From positions 96,429 through 160,428 of the forward strand of contig JAQUKV010000001.1 of the NCBI GenBank assembly GCA_028718905.1: DNA of 64,000 nt, read 5' to 3'. Under the pieces are notes generated by a model, which was given only the letters and a program-made list of their open reading frames with translations, did no database searches and was not told where the DNA came from. Of the stretch, positions 31,704 through 40,304 are shown piece by piece; position 1 is the stretch's first letter; each line of letters starts with the position of its first letter. The translations under genes were made by a program, and so were the position numbers. This DNA comes from Candidatus Peribacteraceae bacterium. Its GTDB lineage: Bacteria > Patescibacteriota > Gracilibacteria > Peribacterales > Peribacteraceae.

Positions 31704-32933
31704 ATGAGTATAAATATCAATATTCCGATCATGGGGGTCGGGAGAAACGAGGAAACGCAGCTCCCCGTCGGGATGCTGCTCATTCACAAGGAGAGATTCG
31801 AGATGGTTCAGAAAGTGACGAAGACTCTGGGGTTTTACGCGCACGATCAGGGTGGAAACAACGCGCTCAATTCCGTCGCGCAGACAGCATTGGGTGCAGG
31901 AATGGTGATTCTGCGCGTGCCCGATGTAGGTGGGGATGTCCCTGGCGATGTGGCGGCGCAAATGGCGCAGTGCTCGGCGCTGGTGCTCGGCATTTCGTCC
32001 GATGACCGTGCGGGCAGAGAGGCCCGTCTCGCGCTCGCCGCTCTCGGTCACAACGCGGCTCTCGACGGCAAGATCGTCTTCGTCGAGGATTTTCCGGGGA
32101 GTACCGGCGTACAGAACGCCGACCATCAGGCCATCGGCCCGCACGCGCACCTGTGCGCCATCGCAGCGCTGCCGCAGGATGCTCCTGAACGGAAGGTATA
32201 CCGCGGCGTCCACGCTGTGGGCTCGCCGGACCACTGGATCGACTACATGAAGAATATCCACTACGGAGAGGAATTCCGCCAGAGCGGCGCGGTCCGCAAG
32301 CGACGTCGCGGGACGACGGAATCGGTTCCCCTGGGTTCAGGGGAGGTCGTGTTCTACGTCTCGGGGTGCAACACTCCGTCCGTGGATACGGCCATCCTCA
32401 AGGCGCTCTACGCGCGGGAGACCATCGCCGGCCGGCCGTTCGTCGTCCACTTTCGCGCGCACCCCGGCGAGCGCAAGCGTCTGGCCGAGCTTGCCGCAGA
32501 CATCGCCGAGCGTGATCGGGTGCTCGGGGGTGGCTGGGAGTTGGCCAACTCCGAGGTCGTGGATGCAGGCGGAGTCACCGACTCGCGCCTGCTGGGAGTG
32601 TCCGACATTCCCATTCTCCATCCGTTCGCCACGGCTGTCTTCCACCTCGCGGCGTTGCGTCGCAGGGGTATCGCCGTCCGTGAGTGCATCACGCCGACGC
32701 AGTTGGCAGGCTCCGCGACGAACCCCAAGGTCGCGGACAACTTCGTCCACGTCATTGACCGGCTCAGCGGGATCGGCAAGGCCGCGGAGGAACTACTCCG
32801 AGACGATTCGGAATTCTCGGTGGCGCTCCGGAAGCGGCAGGAGGCGAGCATTGCCGCCTTCGATCCTGACCAGCCTCCGACGTTCGGCAAGAATGTCTTC
32901 CAGTTCGTCCAAGACATTGTCGAAAGGAGGTGA
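31704..32933 (+). CDS. Unrecognised protein of the glycan locus (409 residues)
   Basis: No family recognised. Soluble, no signal or membrane helices. Two halves each look Rossmann-like: residues 30-170 (ALNSVAQTALGAGMVILRVPDVGGDVPG, LVLGISSDDRAG, GKIVFVEDFPG) and 215-330 (VVFYVSGCNTPSVDTAILKALYARE, FVVHFRAHPGERKRLAEL, LLGVSDIPILHPFAT). This arrangement could suit a GT-B glycosyltransferase or epimerase, but no catalytic motif is clear. It is followed by a hairpin terminator and two decayed glycan genes. Confidence 0.75.
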   Translation: MSININIPIMGVGRNEETQLPVGMLLIHKERFEMVQKVTKTLGFYAHDQGGNNALNSVAQTALGAGMVILRVPDVGGDVPGDVAAQMAQCSALVLGISSDDRAGREARLALAALGHNAALDGKIVFVEDFPGSTGVQNADHQAIGPHAHLCAIAALPQDAPERKVYRGVHAVGSPDHWIDYMKNIHYGEEFRQSGAVRKRRRGTTESVPLGSGEVVFYVSGCNTPSVDTAILKALYARETIAGRPFVVHFRAHPGERKRLAELAADIAERDRVLGGGWELANSEVVDAGGVTDSRLLGVSDIPILHPFATAVFHLAALRRRGIAVRECITPTQLAGSATNPKVADNFVHVIDRLSGIGKAAEELLRDDSEFSVALRKRQEASIAAFDPDQPPTFGKNVFQFVQDIVERR

Positions 32934-32946
32934 GGTACGAATGAGC

Positions 32947-32981
32947 AGAAGGGCACTGGTGTTCACCATCGGTGCCCTTCT
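32947..32981. terminator. Hairpin terminator-like structure, copy 1
   Basis: AGAAGGGCAC ... GTGCCCTTCT with an inner TGGTG/CACCA stem. A near-identical hairpin lies at 36713-36746, next to the intact capsule-synthesis gene whose 3' remnant adjoins this copy. Confidence 0.6.
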
Positions 32982-32993
32982 TCGTATGCGTTT

Positions 32994-33299
32994 TTAGACT
33001 GCGGTCCCGTGGCGGGCGAGGACGGAGCGGATCTTTCGCTCGAGCATCGCTCCGACATTCTCGGTCTTCTGCTCGCGCGGCGGCTCCTCGACCGGGCTTC
33101 GCACGAGGCCGGGGTAGGGCGTGGCACAGGCATCGACGGCCTTGAGGAAGAGGCGGATATCGCGGATGGAATGAGACTCCTTCCGTTGCAGAATCTGCTC
33201 GATGGCGCGTTTGCACTCTTCGGATGTGCGAATCACAGAGACGCCCGGGGCGTACTGGAAGAAGAAGTGCCCGAACATCAGCACGGGTTTCTGGCGCAT
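32994..33299 (-). pseudogene. 3' remnant of a capsule-synthesis-like gene
   Basis: The minus strand reads MRQKPVLMFGHFFFQYAPGV and continues IRTSEECKRAIEQILQRKES to a stop at 32994, clearly paralogous to the last 100 or so residues of the intact gene at 36769-38259 (MRQKPVLMFGHFFFQYGPGV). The N-terminal four fifths are missing, so it cannot be functional. The adjacent hairpin is duplicated too. Confidence 0.85.
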
Positions 33300-33332
33300 G
33301 ACCGCGCACGGGGATTCCTTTTCGGTATTCAT

Positions 33333-33481
33333 GGAGGACTGCGCTTCCCGTCAGTCATCGGCAGAGGGGACATCGTCGGGGGTCAGTTCCACCCCGAAGA
33401 AAGAGCGGCAAGAACGGTCACAGAATCATCGAGAACTTCGTGCGGAAAACTGCCTTTCATACACTTGCAAAAAACGAGTAG
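33333..33481 (+). pseudogene. Frameshifted 3' remnant of a hisH-like amidotransferase gene
   Basis: The plus strand encodes GLRFPSVIGRGDIVGGQFHPE, matching HisH (compare GLTFASVIDRGAIVGCQFHPE at 43525-44214). A 2-nt excess then shifts the frame, after which KSGKNGHRIIENFVRKT and a TAG at 33479 continue the homology. The 5' part and catalytic Cys region are absent. It adjoins the capsule-gene remnant, marking a decayed rearrangement junction. Confidence 0.75.
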
Positions 33482-33524
33482 TCCGATAGGCTACGGCTTA
33501 CTCTTCACCGAATTCCTATTTCCT

Positions 33525-34436
33525 ATGATGCAAGCCATCTCTGCCAAGGAGTCCATGACTCGCGAGCAGTACAAGATGCACCTCAAAGACTACTACGATC
33601 GACAGAGCGCGGTGTACTCTGCCACCTACACGGGAGAGGGACGCTATCCGACCGGCCACCATCGCCTGTGGATCTCCCTCGCAATGATTGATGCGATAGA
33701 GCCGAAGCCTCAGACAGTGCTCGATGCGGGTTGCGGTGATGCACGATTAATCGTGGAACTCAGCAAGCGAGGCATCAACGCAACCGGATTCGACATCAGT
33801 GACGGGATGATCGACGTTGGGCGGAAAATTCTCAAGGAACATGATCTCCCCGAAGATCGTATTGCAATCGGCGATATTTACAAGATCCCTGTCGCAGACA
33901 ACTCCCTCGATCTCCTGATCGCGCTCGGAGTACTGGAGAACCTCGACCATCATGACGAGCTCTTCACGGAGTTCCGCCGCGTACTCAAGCCCAAGGGCCG
34001 CATCCTCATCAGTTTGGATAATCAATTGTTTTCGCTCTTCAGCTTCAATCAGTACACGATCCGCTTCTACAAGAAACTCCTCGAGAGCATCGATGTTCCC
34101 ACGGAAGAGCGCAACGAAGTGTTGCGCGAGATGGCCTCGTGGTTCCACATCGAGGACATCGAGCAGATCGATCGCATCATCGGGGATCACCAGATTCAGA
34201 AGGATCATGTCGATATCCCTGTCTACAATCGTCTGAGTGTCGATCCGGAGCTGCGCCCCTTCGGTTTCGCGACGGAGCGACTGCGCTTCTATCACGTGCA
34301 TCCCCTCCCCCCGCGCTTCGAGAAGAAGTTCCCCGAGCTCTTCCGCGGCTTCGCGGAGAAACTGGAGACGTCGGACTACGACTGGCGCTCGTCCCTTCTC
34401 TGCAATTGCATGCTCGTTCAGGCTGTGAAAGAATGA
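33525..34436 (+). CDS. SAM-dependent methyltransferase (class I)
   Basis: 303 residues. Motif I is VLDAGCGDARLIVELSKRG, motif II/acidic residue GFDISDGMIDV, then GDIYKIPVADNSLDLLIALGVLENLDHHDEL, as in the UbiE/Methyltransf_11 group. The ATG at 33525 is chosen; the longer upstream frame only reads through the pseudogene. The next methyltransferase overlaps its stop (ATGA), so the pair is translationally coupled. Probable O- or N-methylation of a glycan or lipid; substrate unknown. Confidence 0.88.
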   Translation: MMQAISAKESMTREQYKMHLKDYYDRQSAVYSATYTGEGRYPTGHHRLWISLAMIDAIEPKPQTVLDAGCGDARLIVELSKRGINATGFDISDGMIDVGRKILKEHDLPEDRIAIGDIYKIPVADNSLDLLIALGVLENLDHHDELFTEFRRVLKPKGRILISLDNQLFSLFSFNQYTIRFYKKLLESIDVPTEERNEVLREMASWFHIEDIEQIDRIIGDHQIQKDHVDIPVYNRLSVDPELRPFGFATERLRFYHVHPLPPRFEKKFPELFRGFAEKLETSDYDWRSSLLCNCMLVQAVKE

Positions 34437-35233
34437 TGGATGCTATGGACCGCAAGCAGTACTGGAATCGCGCATACTTGGAGTATTGGAAGCGCCGTGT
34501 CGATGAGAGTGCATCTGCCGGCCGCGAGAGCACGGTCGTGGCGGGCGATGTGAAAACGGAAGGTGATGAAGTGTACGAAATGATTTTTTCCCGGCACCCT
34601 CCGCACTTAGGCTCGGTCCTCGACGTGGGCTGCGCTTGGGGGCGGATGTTTCGTGTTTTCAAGACGATGGATCTGCGAATCACCGGGATCGATATCTCGA
34701 AAGCGATGATCGATCAGGCGACGGCAGATTGGGGAAAGGATCCTTCCGTCGACGGACTCTACGAGGGCGAGGCCGAATCAATGCCATTCAGAGAGAACCT
34801 CTTCGACAATGTCGCGTGCCTCGCAGTATTCGATGCGCTGTATCAAGACCGCGCGCTTGCAGAATTCTTCCGCGTACTGCGGATGGACGGCCTTCTCTAC
34901 CTCACGGGAAAGAACGATACCTATCCGATGGACGACGACCCAGCGATTCGCGCGGAAGCGGGCGCGAGGGCAAAGCATCACCCCAATTACTTCACGGATA
35001 CCGCAGAGATGCTTCGTCAGATCCGCGAGCACGGGCACATGGTCCTCGCGACCTACTTCTTCCCTCGGCGTGGTGACTTCGGCAGGCTCCATGCAGTGAC
35101 GGGAATGCCGGACGCCTTCTACGAATACTTCGTCGTAATCCAGAAGAAGGCTCAACACGGCCTGTTCCAGCCATTCTCCGATAGCGCCTCGAAGACATTC
35201 CTGCGGCTACCGCAATCGGACTCGCGAGTCTAG
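34433..35233 (+). CDS. SAM-dependent methyltransferase (class I), second of a pair
   Basis: 266 residues. VLDVGCAWGRMFRVFK is motif I, ITGIDISKAMIDQA the following acidic loop, and AESMPFRENLFDNVACLAVFDAL the post-I region. Its start codon overlaps the stop of the preceding methyltransferase. It is followed 24 nt later by a large unrecognised protein, suggesting a three-gene cassette that is flanked by duplicated 3' ends of a capsule-type gene. Confidence 0.88.
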   Translation: MMDAMDRKQYWNRAYLEYWKRRVDESASAGRESTVVAGDVKTEGDEVYEMIFSRHPPHLGSVLDVGCAWGRMFRVFKTMDLRITGIDISKAMIDQATADWGKDPSVDGLYEGEAESMPFRENLFDNVACLAVFDALYQDRALAEFFRVLRMDGLLYLTGKNDTYPMDDDPAIRAEAGARAKHHPNYFTDTAEMLRQIREHGHMVLATYFFPRRGDFGRLHAVTGMPDAFYEYFVVIQKKAQHGLFQPFSDSASKTFLRLPQSDSRV

Positions 35234-35257
35234 AATAGGATCTCTCCTTTTCCGTTC

Positions 35258-36646
35258 ATGTACGACACCAATCGTCTCGTTCTCGTTACTCATGTGATCG
35301 ACACGGAAGGGCCGCTCCGCGAATCCCTTGATGCGACGTTCGAGCGCCTCTCGCACCTCCTTGGCGTCGATGATCTCCCGCACACGCCGGAGACCCTCGA
35401 TCTTCTGAAGGAAAAGGCTCTTCCACTTGGTTGGAAGGAAGAACTCGTCGCCCAGGTGATCAATGGCCATGCTCTTTCCTACAAACAATCTTGGCAGGAC
35501 ATCGACGGAATGCTCGATCGTATTATGAGCGAGAAATTCCGGTTCGCACTTCCTGATTCCTATGGCGGCGGTTGGGTGTTTAACTGGCACTGCCTGGACC
35601 ACGTAGGGTTCGAGAGCAATCCACGGGGACGGGACCTCGGCGTCCACCGTATCTTCGATCACTTTCACGCCCGTCTGAATGCGCAAAAGGATTGCCCCGA
35701 CGGGCTGCATTATCACTTCCACTATATCTCGACCTATCACGAAGCGCACCGCTGTGCCACGTCGTTGCTCAATTCCGCGCACGAATTCTTGGATGTTCTC
35801 TGCCGCAGAATCATCGAGAGGCATTGGTTCCCGCAGGTCGCGCGTGCGGGCTTCACCGCCGAGCGTCCTGACAGTCACTGGTTCCTCGAGCAGTGGATTC
35901 CTTACGATCTCTCGAATACGGCGCTCGATGATCCCCGTGCGTTCGATCTCCATACAGATTTTCGCTCTGGTCGGTCCGCAGATTGGCGCGGGGCGCCAAG
36001 CGACTGGTCGGTCTATCATCCCTTGCACGATGATTATCGCGTACCGGGGAACTGCCGTCGGTGGATCGGACGGGCATTGAATGTTCTGAGTCGCATTGCT
36101 TCGCTCACGGAAAGAGAAGTCGAGAAAGCCTTCGCCCGGGCGGACAAGGGTCAGCCCACCCTCCTTGGCATCGCAGGGCATGATTGGCGCGATCTCGGCA
36201 CGGAAGTGGATGCAACACGGGAATTGATCCAAAAAGTTGCTTCGCTGTATCCGCACGTGCGTTTCAAATACTGCGAAGCGGTGGAAGCCTTCCGACGCGC
36301 GACCGGGGTACCGGAGTATATTCCCGATCCTCTGGAATTGGACGTAGCGTTTCATCCAGAAACACCGGAGGATGTGCCTCATCTCGATATCACGACACGC
36401 CGTGGCCGCGTCTTCGGGCCGCAGCCGTTCCTCGCGATTGAAACGATGTCCGGTCGTTTCCTTCATGATAATCTCGATCGGGATATGCATGGCGGCGTCT
36501 GGCACTACCCATTTCACTCTGATACGCTTTCACTCTCGGATGTTCGCAGAATCGGCATCGCTGCGAATGATGAGTTCGCCAATGCCTCTATCGCGATCCT
36601 CGATAGAGATTCGTCTGGTATGCTCGTCCCCGGATTTCATTCCTAA
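35258..36646 (+). CDS. Large unrecognised protein, possibly deacetylase/hydrolase-like (462 residues)
   Basis: Opens with LVLVTHVIDTEGPLRESLDA, whose Asp-x-Glu-Gly resembles the first metal-binding strand of NodB-type polysaccharide deacetylases. It contains many conserved-looking His/Trp residues (WVFNWHCLDH, HYHFHYISTYHEAH, GIAGHDWRDLG) that could form an active site. The C-terminal part looks beta-rich. No definite family can be given. It is third in the cassette after two methyltransferases. A TAGAAT hexamer lies about 20 nt before the ATG. Confidence 0.7.
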   Translation: MYDTNRLVLVTHVIDTEGPLRESLDATFERLSHLLGVDDLPHTPETLDLLKEKALPLGWKEELVAQVINGHALSYKQSWQDIDGMLDRIMSEKFRFALPDSYGGGWVFNWHCLDHVGFESNPRGRDLGVHRIFDHFHARLNAQKDCPDGLHYHFHYISTYHEAHRCATSLLNSAHEFLDVLCRRIIERHWFPQVARAGFTAERPDSHWFLEQWIPYDLSNTALDDPRAFDLHTDFRSGRSADWRGAPSDWSVYHPLHDDYRVPGNCRRWIGRALNVLSRIASLTEREVEKAFARADKGQPTLLGIAGHDWRDLGTEVDATRELIQKVASLYPHVRFKYCEAVEAFRRATGVPEYIPDPLELDVAFHPETPEDVPHLDITTRRGRVFGPQPFLAIETMSGRFLHDNLDRDMHGGVWHYPFHSDTLSLSDVRRIGIAANDEFANASIAILDRDSSGMLVPGFHS

Positions 36647-36712
36647 TCCTGAGAACACCTCGATTTCTGCCAATAGAAACGGTTGATCGTGGCTGAAATA
36701 CAACGAATGAGC

Positions 36713-36746
36713 AGAAGGGCACTGGTGTTCACCACTGGTGCCCTTT
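36713..36746. terminator. Hairpin terminator-like structure, copy 2
   Basis: AGAAGGGCAC-TGGTG...CACTG-GTGCCCTTTT, between the convergent genes at 35258 and 36769. Duplicate of 32947-32981. Confidence 0.65.
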
Positions 36747-36768
36747 TGTATGTTGCCCAATATGCCCC

Positions 36769-38259
36769 TCACGCTCCTGTGCCGGCTTCGCCGCGCCGCT
36801 CCAGCACGGAGCGAATTTTGCGTTCGAGCATCGCTCCGACAAATTCCGCCTTCTCTTCGTCTGAGAATTTTTCTTCTTCGGCATCAGGAGCCTTGCTTGG
36901 GTATGGCGTTGCGCATTCATCAATCGCCTTGAGGAAGAGCCGGATGTCATGCACGGAGCGGGGCTCCTTTTGCTGCATAATCTCTTCAATGGCACATTTG
37001 CAGTCCTCAGACGTGCGAATGTTGTAGACGCCCGGTCCATACTGGAAGAAGAAGTGCCCGAACATCAGTACGGGCTTCTGGCGCATGACCGACTCAAATC
37101 CCACGGTTCCCGTGGCGGTGGCGACGGCCAAGGAGCTGTCGATGAGCGCGTAGGTGTCCGTTTCTTTGGGAATGAGTGTCACGGAGGGGATGGCGAGGAG
37201 TGACTGGTAGAACTCCACGCTGCGGTAGCGTTCCCCCTGCGTGGGGTGCTCTTTCACGTAGAGCGAAATCCCCTCAGGCAGGCAGGCGGCGATGAGCTCC
37301 GCAATGAGTTCCTGATCCATGAACGCCCCCGCCTCGGGGATGGTGGAGGCTTCGGGCTGGCAATGGAGGGCGAGGTAGATGAAGGGTTTCGAAAGGTCAG
37401 GGACCTGTACGTGGCGGTCGTAGAACCGCGGGATTGTGTGTTCGCGCAGCTTGCGGGCCCAGAACGAGGGCGACAAAACCGCCGAGAAAAATTGCACGGG
37501 TTTTCTGATCGCGACTTTCAGCGCCTTCTTCCACCATTTCTTCAGAAAACTCGGTTCCGCGTAGGTGCTTCTGGGCAGCCGGTACCAGGGGGCGGGTTTC
37601 TTGCTGCGGTAGTAGTCGAAGTAGTACTCGTAGTTCTTCGAGAGCGGCACGGGCTTCTGCGGGTCGGCATACTCTTCACGGAGTTTCTGGAGCGTATCAC
37701 GGATGTCCGTCACCGAGTCCTCCCAATCCTCCACGGCGAACATGGCATCCATCATGAGAAGGTGATCCAAGTGCAGCGTGGGGATCCCTTTGATCTTGCA
37801 GAGATTGTACAGGACAAAGTCGTAGCACTGGTGCGGAATGTGATACATCAGCACGAGATCGATGTGCTTCGTTTCGAGGAGGTCATTCCAGTACCGCAGT
37901 TGGTACAGGTACTGGCGCTTTCGCTCGTCATAGGGAATATCCCCCGAATGTGCGTAACCCATCTTGTGCGCGTACTTGCGGATCATGCGCATGAAGATGC
38001 TCTCGCAGTGCCGCATGCTCTCGATGATCTCCTCGTCGAGGGGGAGGAGAGTGTTCCAGTCGACCGTCCGGAAGAAGCTGCCTTCACGCAACGGTGCCCC
38101 CGGCAGCCAGATGTGCTCCTGTGCATCCAGAGCGGGGAGGAACTGACGGTCATTGTTGATGGAAATACAGGTTCCCAGCTTGGTGTTGCGGAATGCCCGC
38201 TCGACCATCATCCGGTCTGTTTCGGTGCTCTCAAACGATTTCAGGATGACGTTGATCAT
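36769..38259 (-). CDS. Capsule polysaccharide synthesis-like protein (Capsule_synth family)
   Basis: 496 residues from MINVILKS (ATG 38259). The C-terminal half has IYLALHCQPEAST, then SLYVKEHPTQ, the Tyr-x-Lys-Glu-His-Pro motif, and AVATATGTVGFESVMRQKPVLMFG, features I associate with KpsS/KpsC-type capsule synthesis proteins. It is paralogous to the gene at 50388 (about 30-40% by eye) and to the remnant at 32994. It probably adds or primes a sugar on a surface polymer. A TATACT hexamer lies about 40 nt before the start. Confidence 0.8.
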   Translation of the reverse strand: MINVILKSFESTETDRMMVERAFRNTKLGTCISINNDRQFLPALDAQEHIWLPGAPLREGSFFRTVDWNTLLPLDEEIIESMRHCESIFMRMIRKYAHKMGYAHSGDIPYDERKRQYLYQLRYWNDLLETKHIDLVLMYHIPHQCYDFVLYNLCKIKGIPTLHLDHLLMMDAMFAVEDWEDSVTDIRDTLQKLREEYADPQKPVPLSKNYEYYFDYYRSKKPAPWYRLPRSTYAEPSFLKKWWKKALKVAIRKPVQFFSAVLSPSFWARKLREHTIPRFYDRHVQVPDLSKPFIYLALHCQPEASTIPEAGAFMDQELIAELIAACLPEGISLYVKEHPTQGERYRSVEFYQSLLAIPSVTLIPKETDTYALIDSSLAVATATGTVGFESVMRQKPVLMFGHFFFQYGPGVYNIRTSEDCKCAIEEIMQQKEPRSVHDIRLFLKAIDECATPYPSKAPDAEEEKFSDEEKAEFVGAMLERKIRSVLERRGEAGTGA

Positions 38260-38364
38260 CGGTAGAACAGATGAAATAGAGAGATTTCCGGCGGACAAAG
38301 TATAGGCTTCTTCGCCCGGATGTGCTTAATTATTGATGATTCTTTCCGTTTCGAGCAACTGCCG

Positions 38365-39084
38365 ATGAATCTGCTCATCACCCTCTGCGCCCGCGGCGGA
38401 TCCAAGGGCATTCCCGGCAAGAATATCCGTCCGGTCAACGGCGTGCCGCTCATTGCGTACTCCATCCGCCATGCGCAGGAGCTTGCGAAGAAGACCGGAG
38501 CGGACATCGCGCTCTCCACCGACAGTGATGAGATCCGGTCGGTTACGGTGCAGTACGGACTCAAGAGCGACTATGTGCGTCCTGCGGAGCTGGCGACGGA
38601 CACGGCAGGCAAGATTCCGGTGCTCCGGCATCTGCTTCTGCACGAGGAACAACGGCGCGGAAAGCGATATGACTTTCTGCTCGATCTCGATGTGACCTCT
38701 CCGCTGCGCACCATCGCCGATCTGGAACAGGCCATGGCGCTGCTGGAGCAGGATCCCGCCGCGCTCAATCTCTTCTCCGTCAGTCCGGCGCGTCGCCATC
38801 CCGCTTTCAATATGGTGGAGCGGGGGACGGACGGGTACTACCACCTCTGCAGGCATGCCGCCGATGTCATTCAGTCGCGCCAGAGTGCACCGCCGGTTTA
38901 CGACATGAACGCATCCTTTTATTTCTACCGGCGCGCGTTCTTCGATACGGAGCGCCGGAGCGCTGTTTCGGAGCGGTCGCTCGTCTACGCGATGCCGCAT
39001 CTGTGTTTCGATCTCGATGAGCCGGAGGATTTCGACTACTTCGCCTACCTTCTTGCGCACCGGAAACTCCCGTTCATGGAATGA
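38365..39084 (+). CDS. CMP-nonulosonate (CMP-sialic/legionaminic acid type) cytidylyltransferase
   Basis: 239 residues. MNLLITLCARGGSKGIPGKN is the nucleotide-binding start of NeuA-type enzymes. LLDLDVTSPLRTIADLEQA and YDMNASFYFYRRAFFD are further family landmarks. It activates a nonulosonic acid with CTP. Its body from residue 23 on is duplicated exactly in the next gene. A divergent relative is at 51946. Confidence 0.9.
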   Translation: MNLLITLCARGGSKGIPGKNIRPVNGVPLIAYSIRHAQELAKKTGADIALSTDSDEIRSVTVQYGLKSDYVRPAELATDTAGKIPVLRHLLLHEEQRRGKRYDFLLDLDVTSPLRTIADLEQAMALLEQDPAALNLFSVSPARRHPAFNMVERGTDGYYHLCRHAADVIQSRQSAPPVYDMNASFYFYRRAFFDTERRSAVSERSLVYAMPHLCFDLDEPEDFDYFAYLLAHRKLPFME

Positions 39085-40304
39085 AATGACGTTTTATGTA
39101 ATCCTGCACATTTCCTCGTGCCCCCTCACCCTACCCTCTCCCCCCTCCGGGTGGAGAGGAGATGTGGAAAGGTACGAGCATTCGTGGAGCTATGAAAAGC
39201 TCCGAATGTCCATACTGTTGATGTATCTCGTATGAACATCTTGATTGTCGGTCTCGGCTCGATCGCCAAGAAGCACGTCGCCGCACTCCGCGCGACGGAA
39301 ACTGATGCGACGATTTTTGCGCTCCGTTCCTCGCCCGATGCCGAAGTATTTGAGAACGTGCGGAATATCCGTCCGGTCAACGGCGTGCCGCTCATTGCGT
39401 ACTCCATCCGCCATGCGCAGGAGCTTGCGAAGAAGACCGGAGCGGACATCGCGCTCTCCACCGACAGTGATGAGATCCGGTCGGTTACGGTGCAGTACGG
39501 ACTCAAGAGCGACTATGTGCGTCCTGCGGAGCTGGCGACGGACACGGCAGGCAAGATTCCGGTGCTCCGGCATCTGCTTCTGCACGAGGAACAACGGCGC
39601 GGAAAGCGATATGACTTTCTGCTCGATCTCGATGTGACCTCTCCGCTGCGCACCATCGCCGATCTGGAACAGGCCATGGCGCTGCTGGAGCAGGATCCCG
39701 CCGCGCTCAATCTCTTCTCCGTCAGTCCGGCGCGTCGCCATCCCGCTTTCAATATGGTGGAGCGGGGGACGGACGGGTACTACCACCTCTGCAGGCATGC
39801 CGCCGATGTCATTCAGTCGCGCCAGAGTGCACCGCCGGTTTACGACATGAACGCATCCTTTTATTTCTACCGGCGCGCGTTCTTCGATACGGAGCGCCGG
39901 AGCGCTGTTTCGGAGCGGTCGCTCGTCTACGCGATGCCGCATCTGTGTTTCGATCTCGATGAGCCGGAGGATTTCGACTACTTCGCCTACCTTCTTGCGC
40001 ACCGGAAACTCCCGTTCATGGAATGAAATGACGTTTTATGTAATCCTGCACATTTCCTCGTGCCCCCTCACCCTACCCTCTCCCCCCTCCGGGTGGAGAG
40101 GAGATGTGGAAAGGTACGAGCATTCGTGGAGCTATGAAAAGCTCCGAATGTCCATACTGTTGATGTATCTCGTATGAACATCTTGATTGTCGGTCTCGGC
40201 TCGATCGCCAAGAAGCACGTCGCCGCACTCCGCGCGACGGAAACTGATGCGACGATTTTTGCGCTCCGTTCCTCGCCCGATGCCGAAGTATTTGAGAACG
40301 TGCG
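38421..40304. repeat. Perfect 942-bp tandem duplication
   Basis: Unit 1 is 38421-39362 and unit 2 is 39363-40304, apparently identical. Both units start with GAATATCCGT, and the same 10-mer follows the second unit at 40305-40314. The junction therefore joined cytidylyltransferase codon 22 to oxidoreductase codon 47 at a 10-bp microhomology. 942 is 3 x 314, so the fusion is in frame. Confidence 0.95.
39232..40026 (+). pseudogene. Chimeric ORF: oxidoreductase N-terminus fused to cytidylyltransferase
   Basis: 264 residues. The first 47 residues are the start of the Gfo/Idh protein encoded at 40174 (MNILIVGLGSIAKKHVAALR). The rest is the cytidylyltransferase from PVNGVPL onwards. The chimera keeps the NAD-binding GLGSIAKKH loop but has lost the CTP-binding LCARGGSKGIPGKN segment, so it is unlikely to be an active cytidylyltransferase. 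It arose from the tandem duplication (or from an assembly error at the repeat). Confidence 0.85.
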
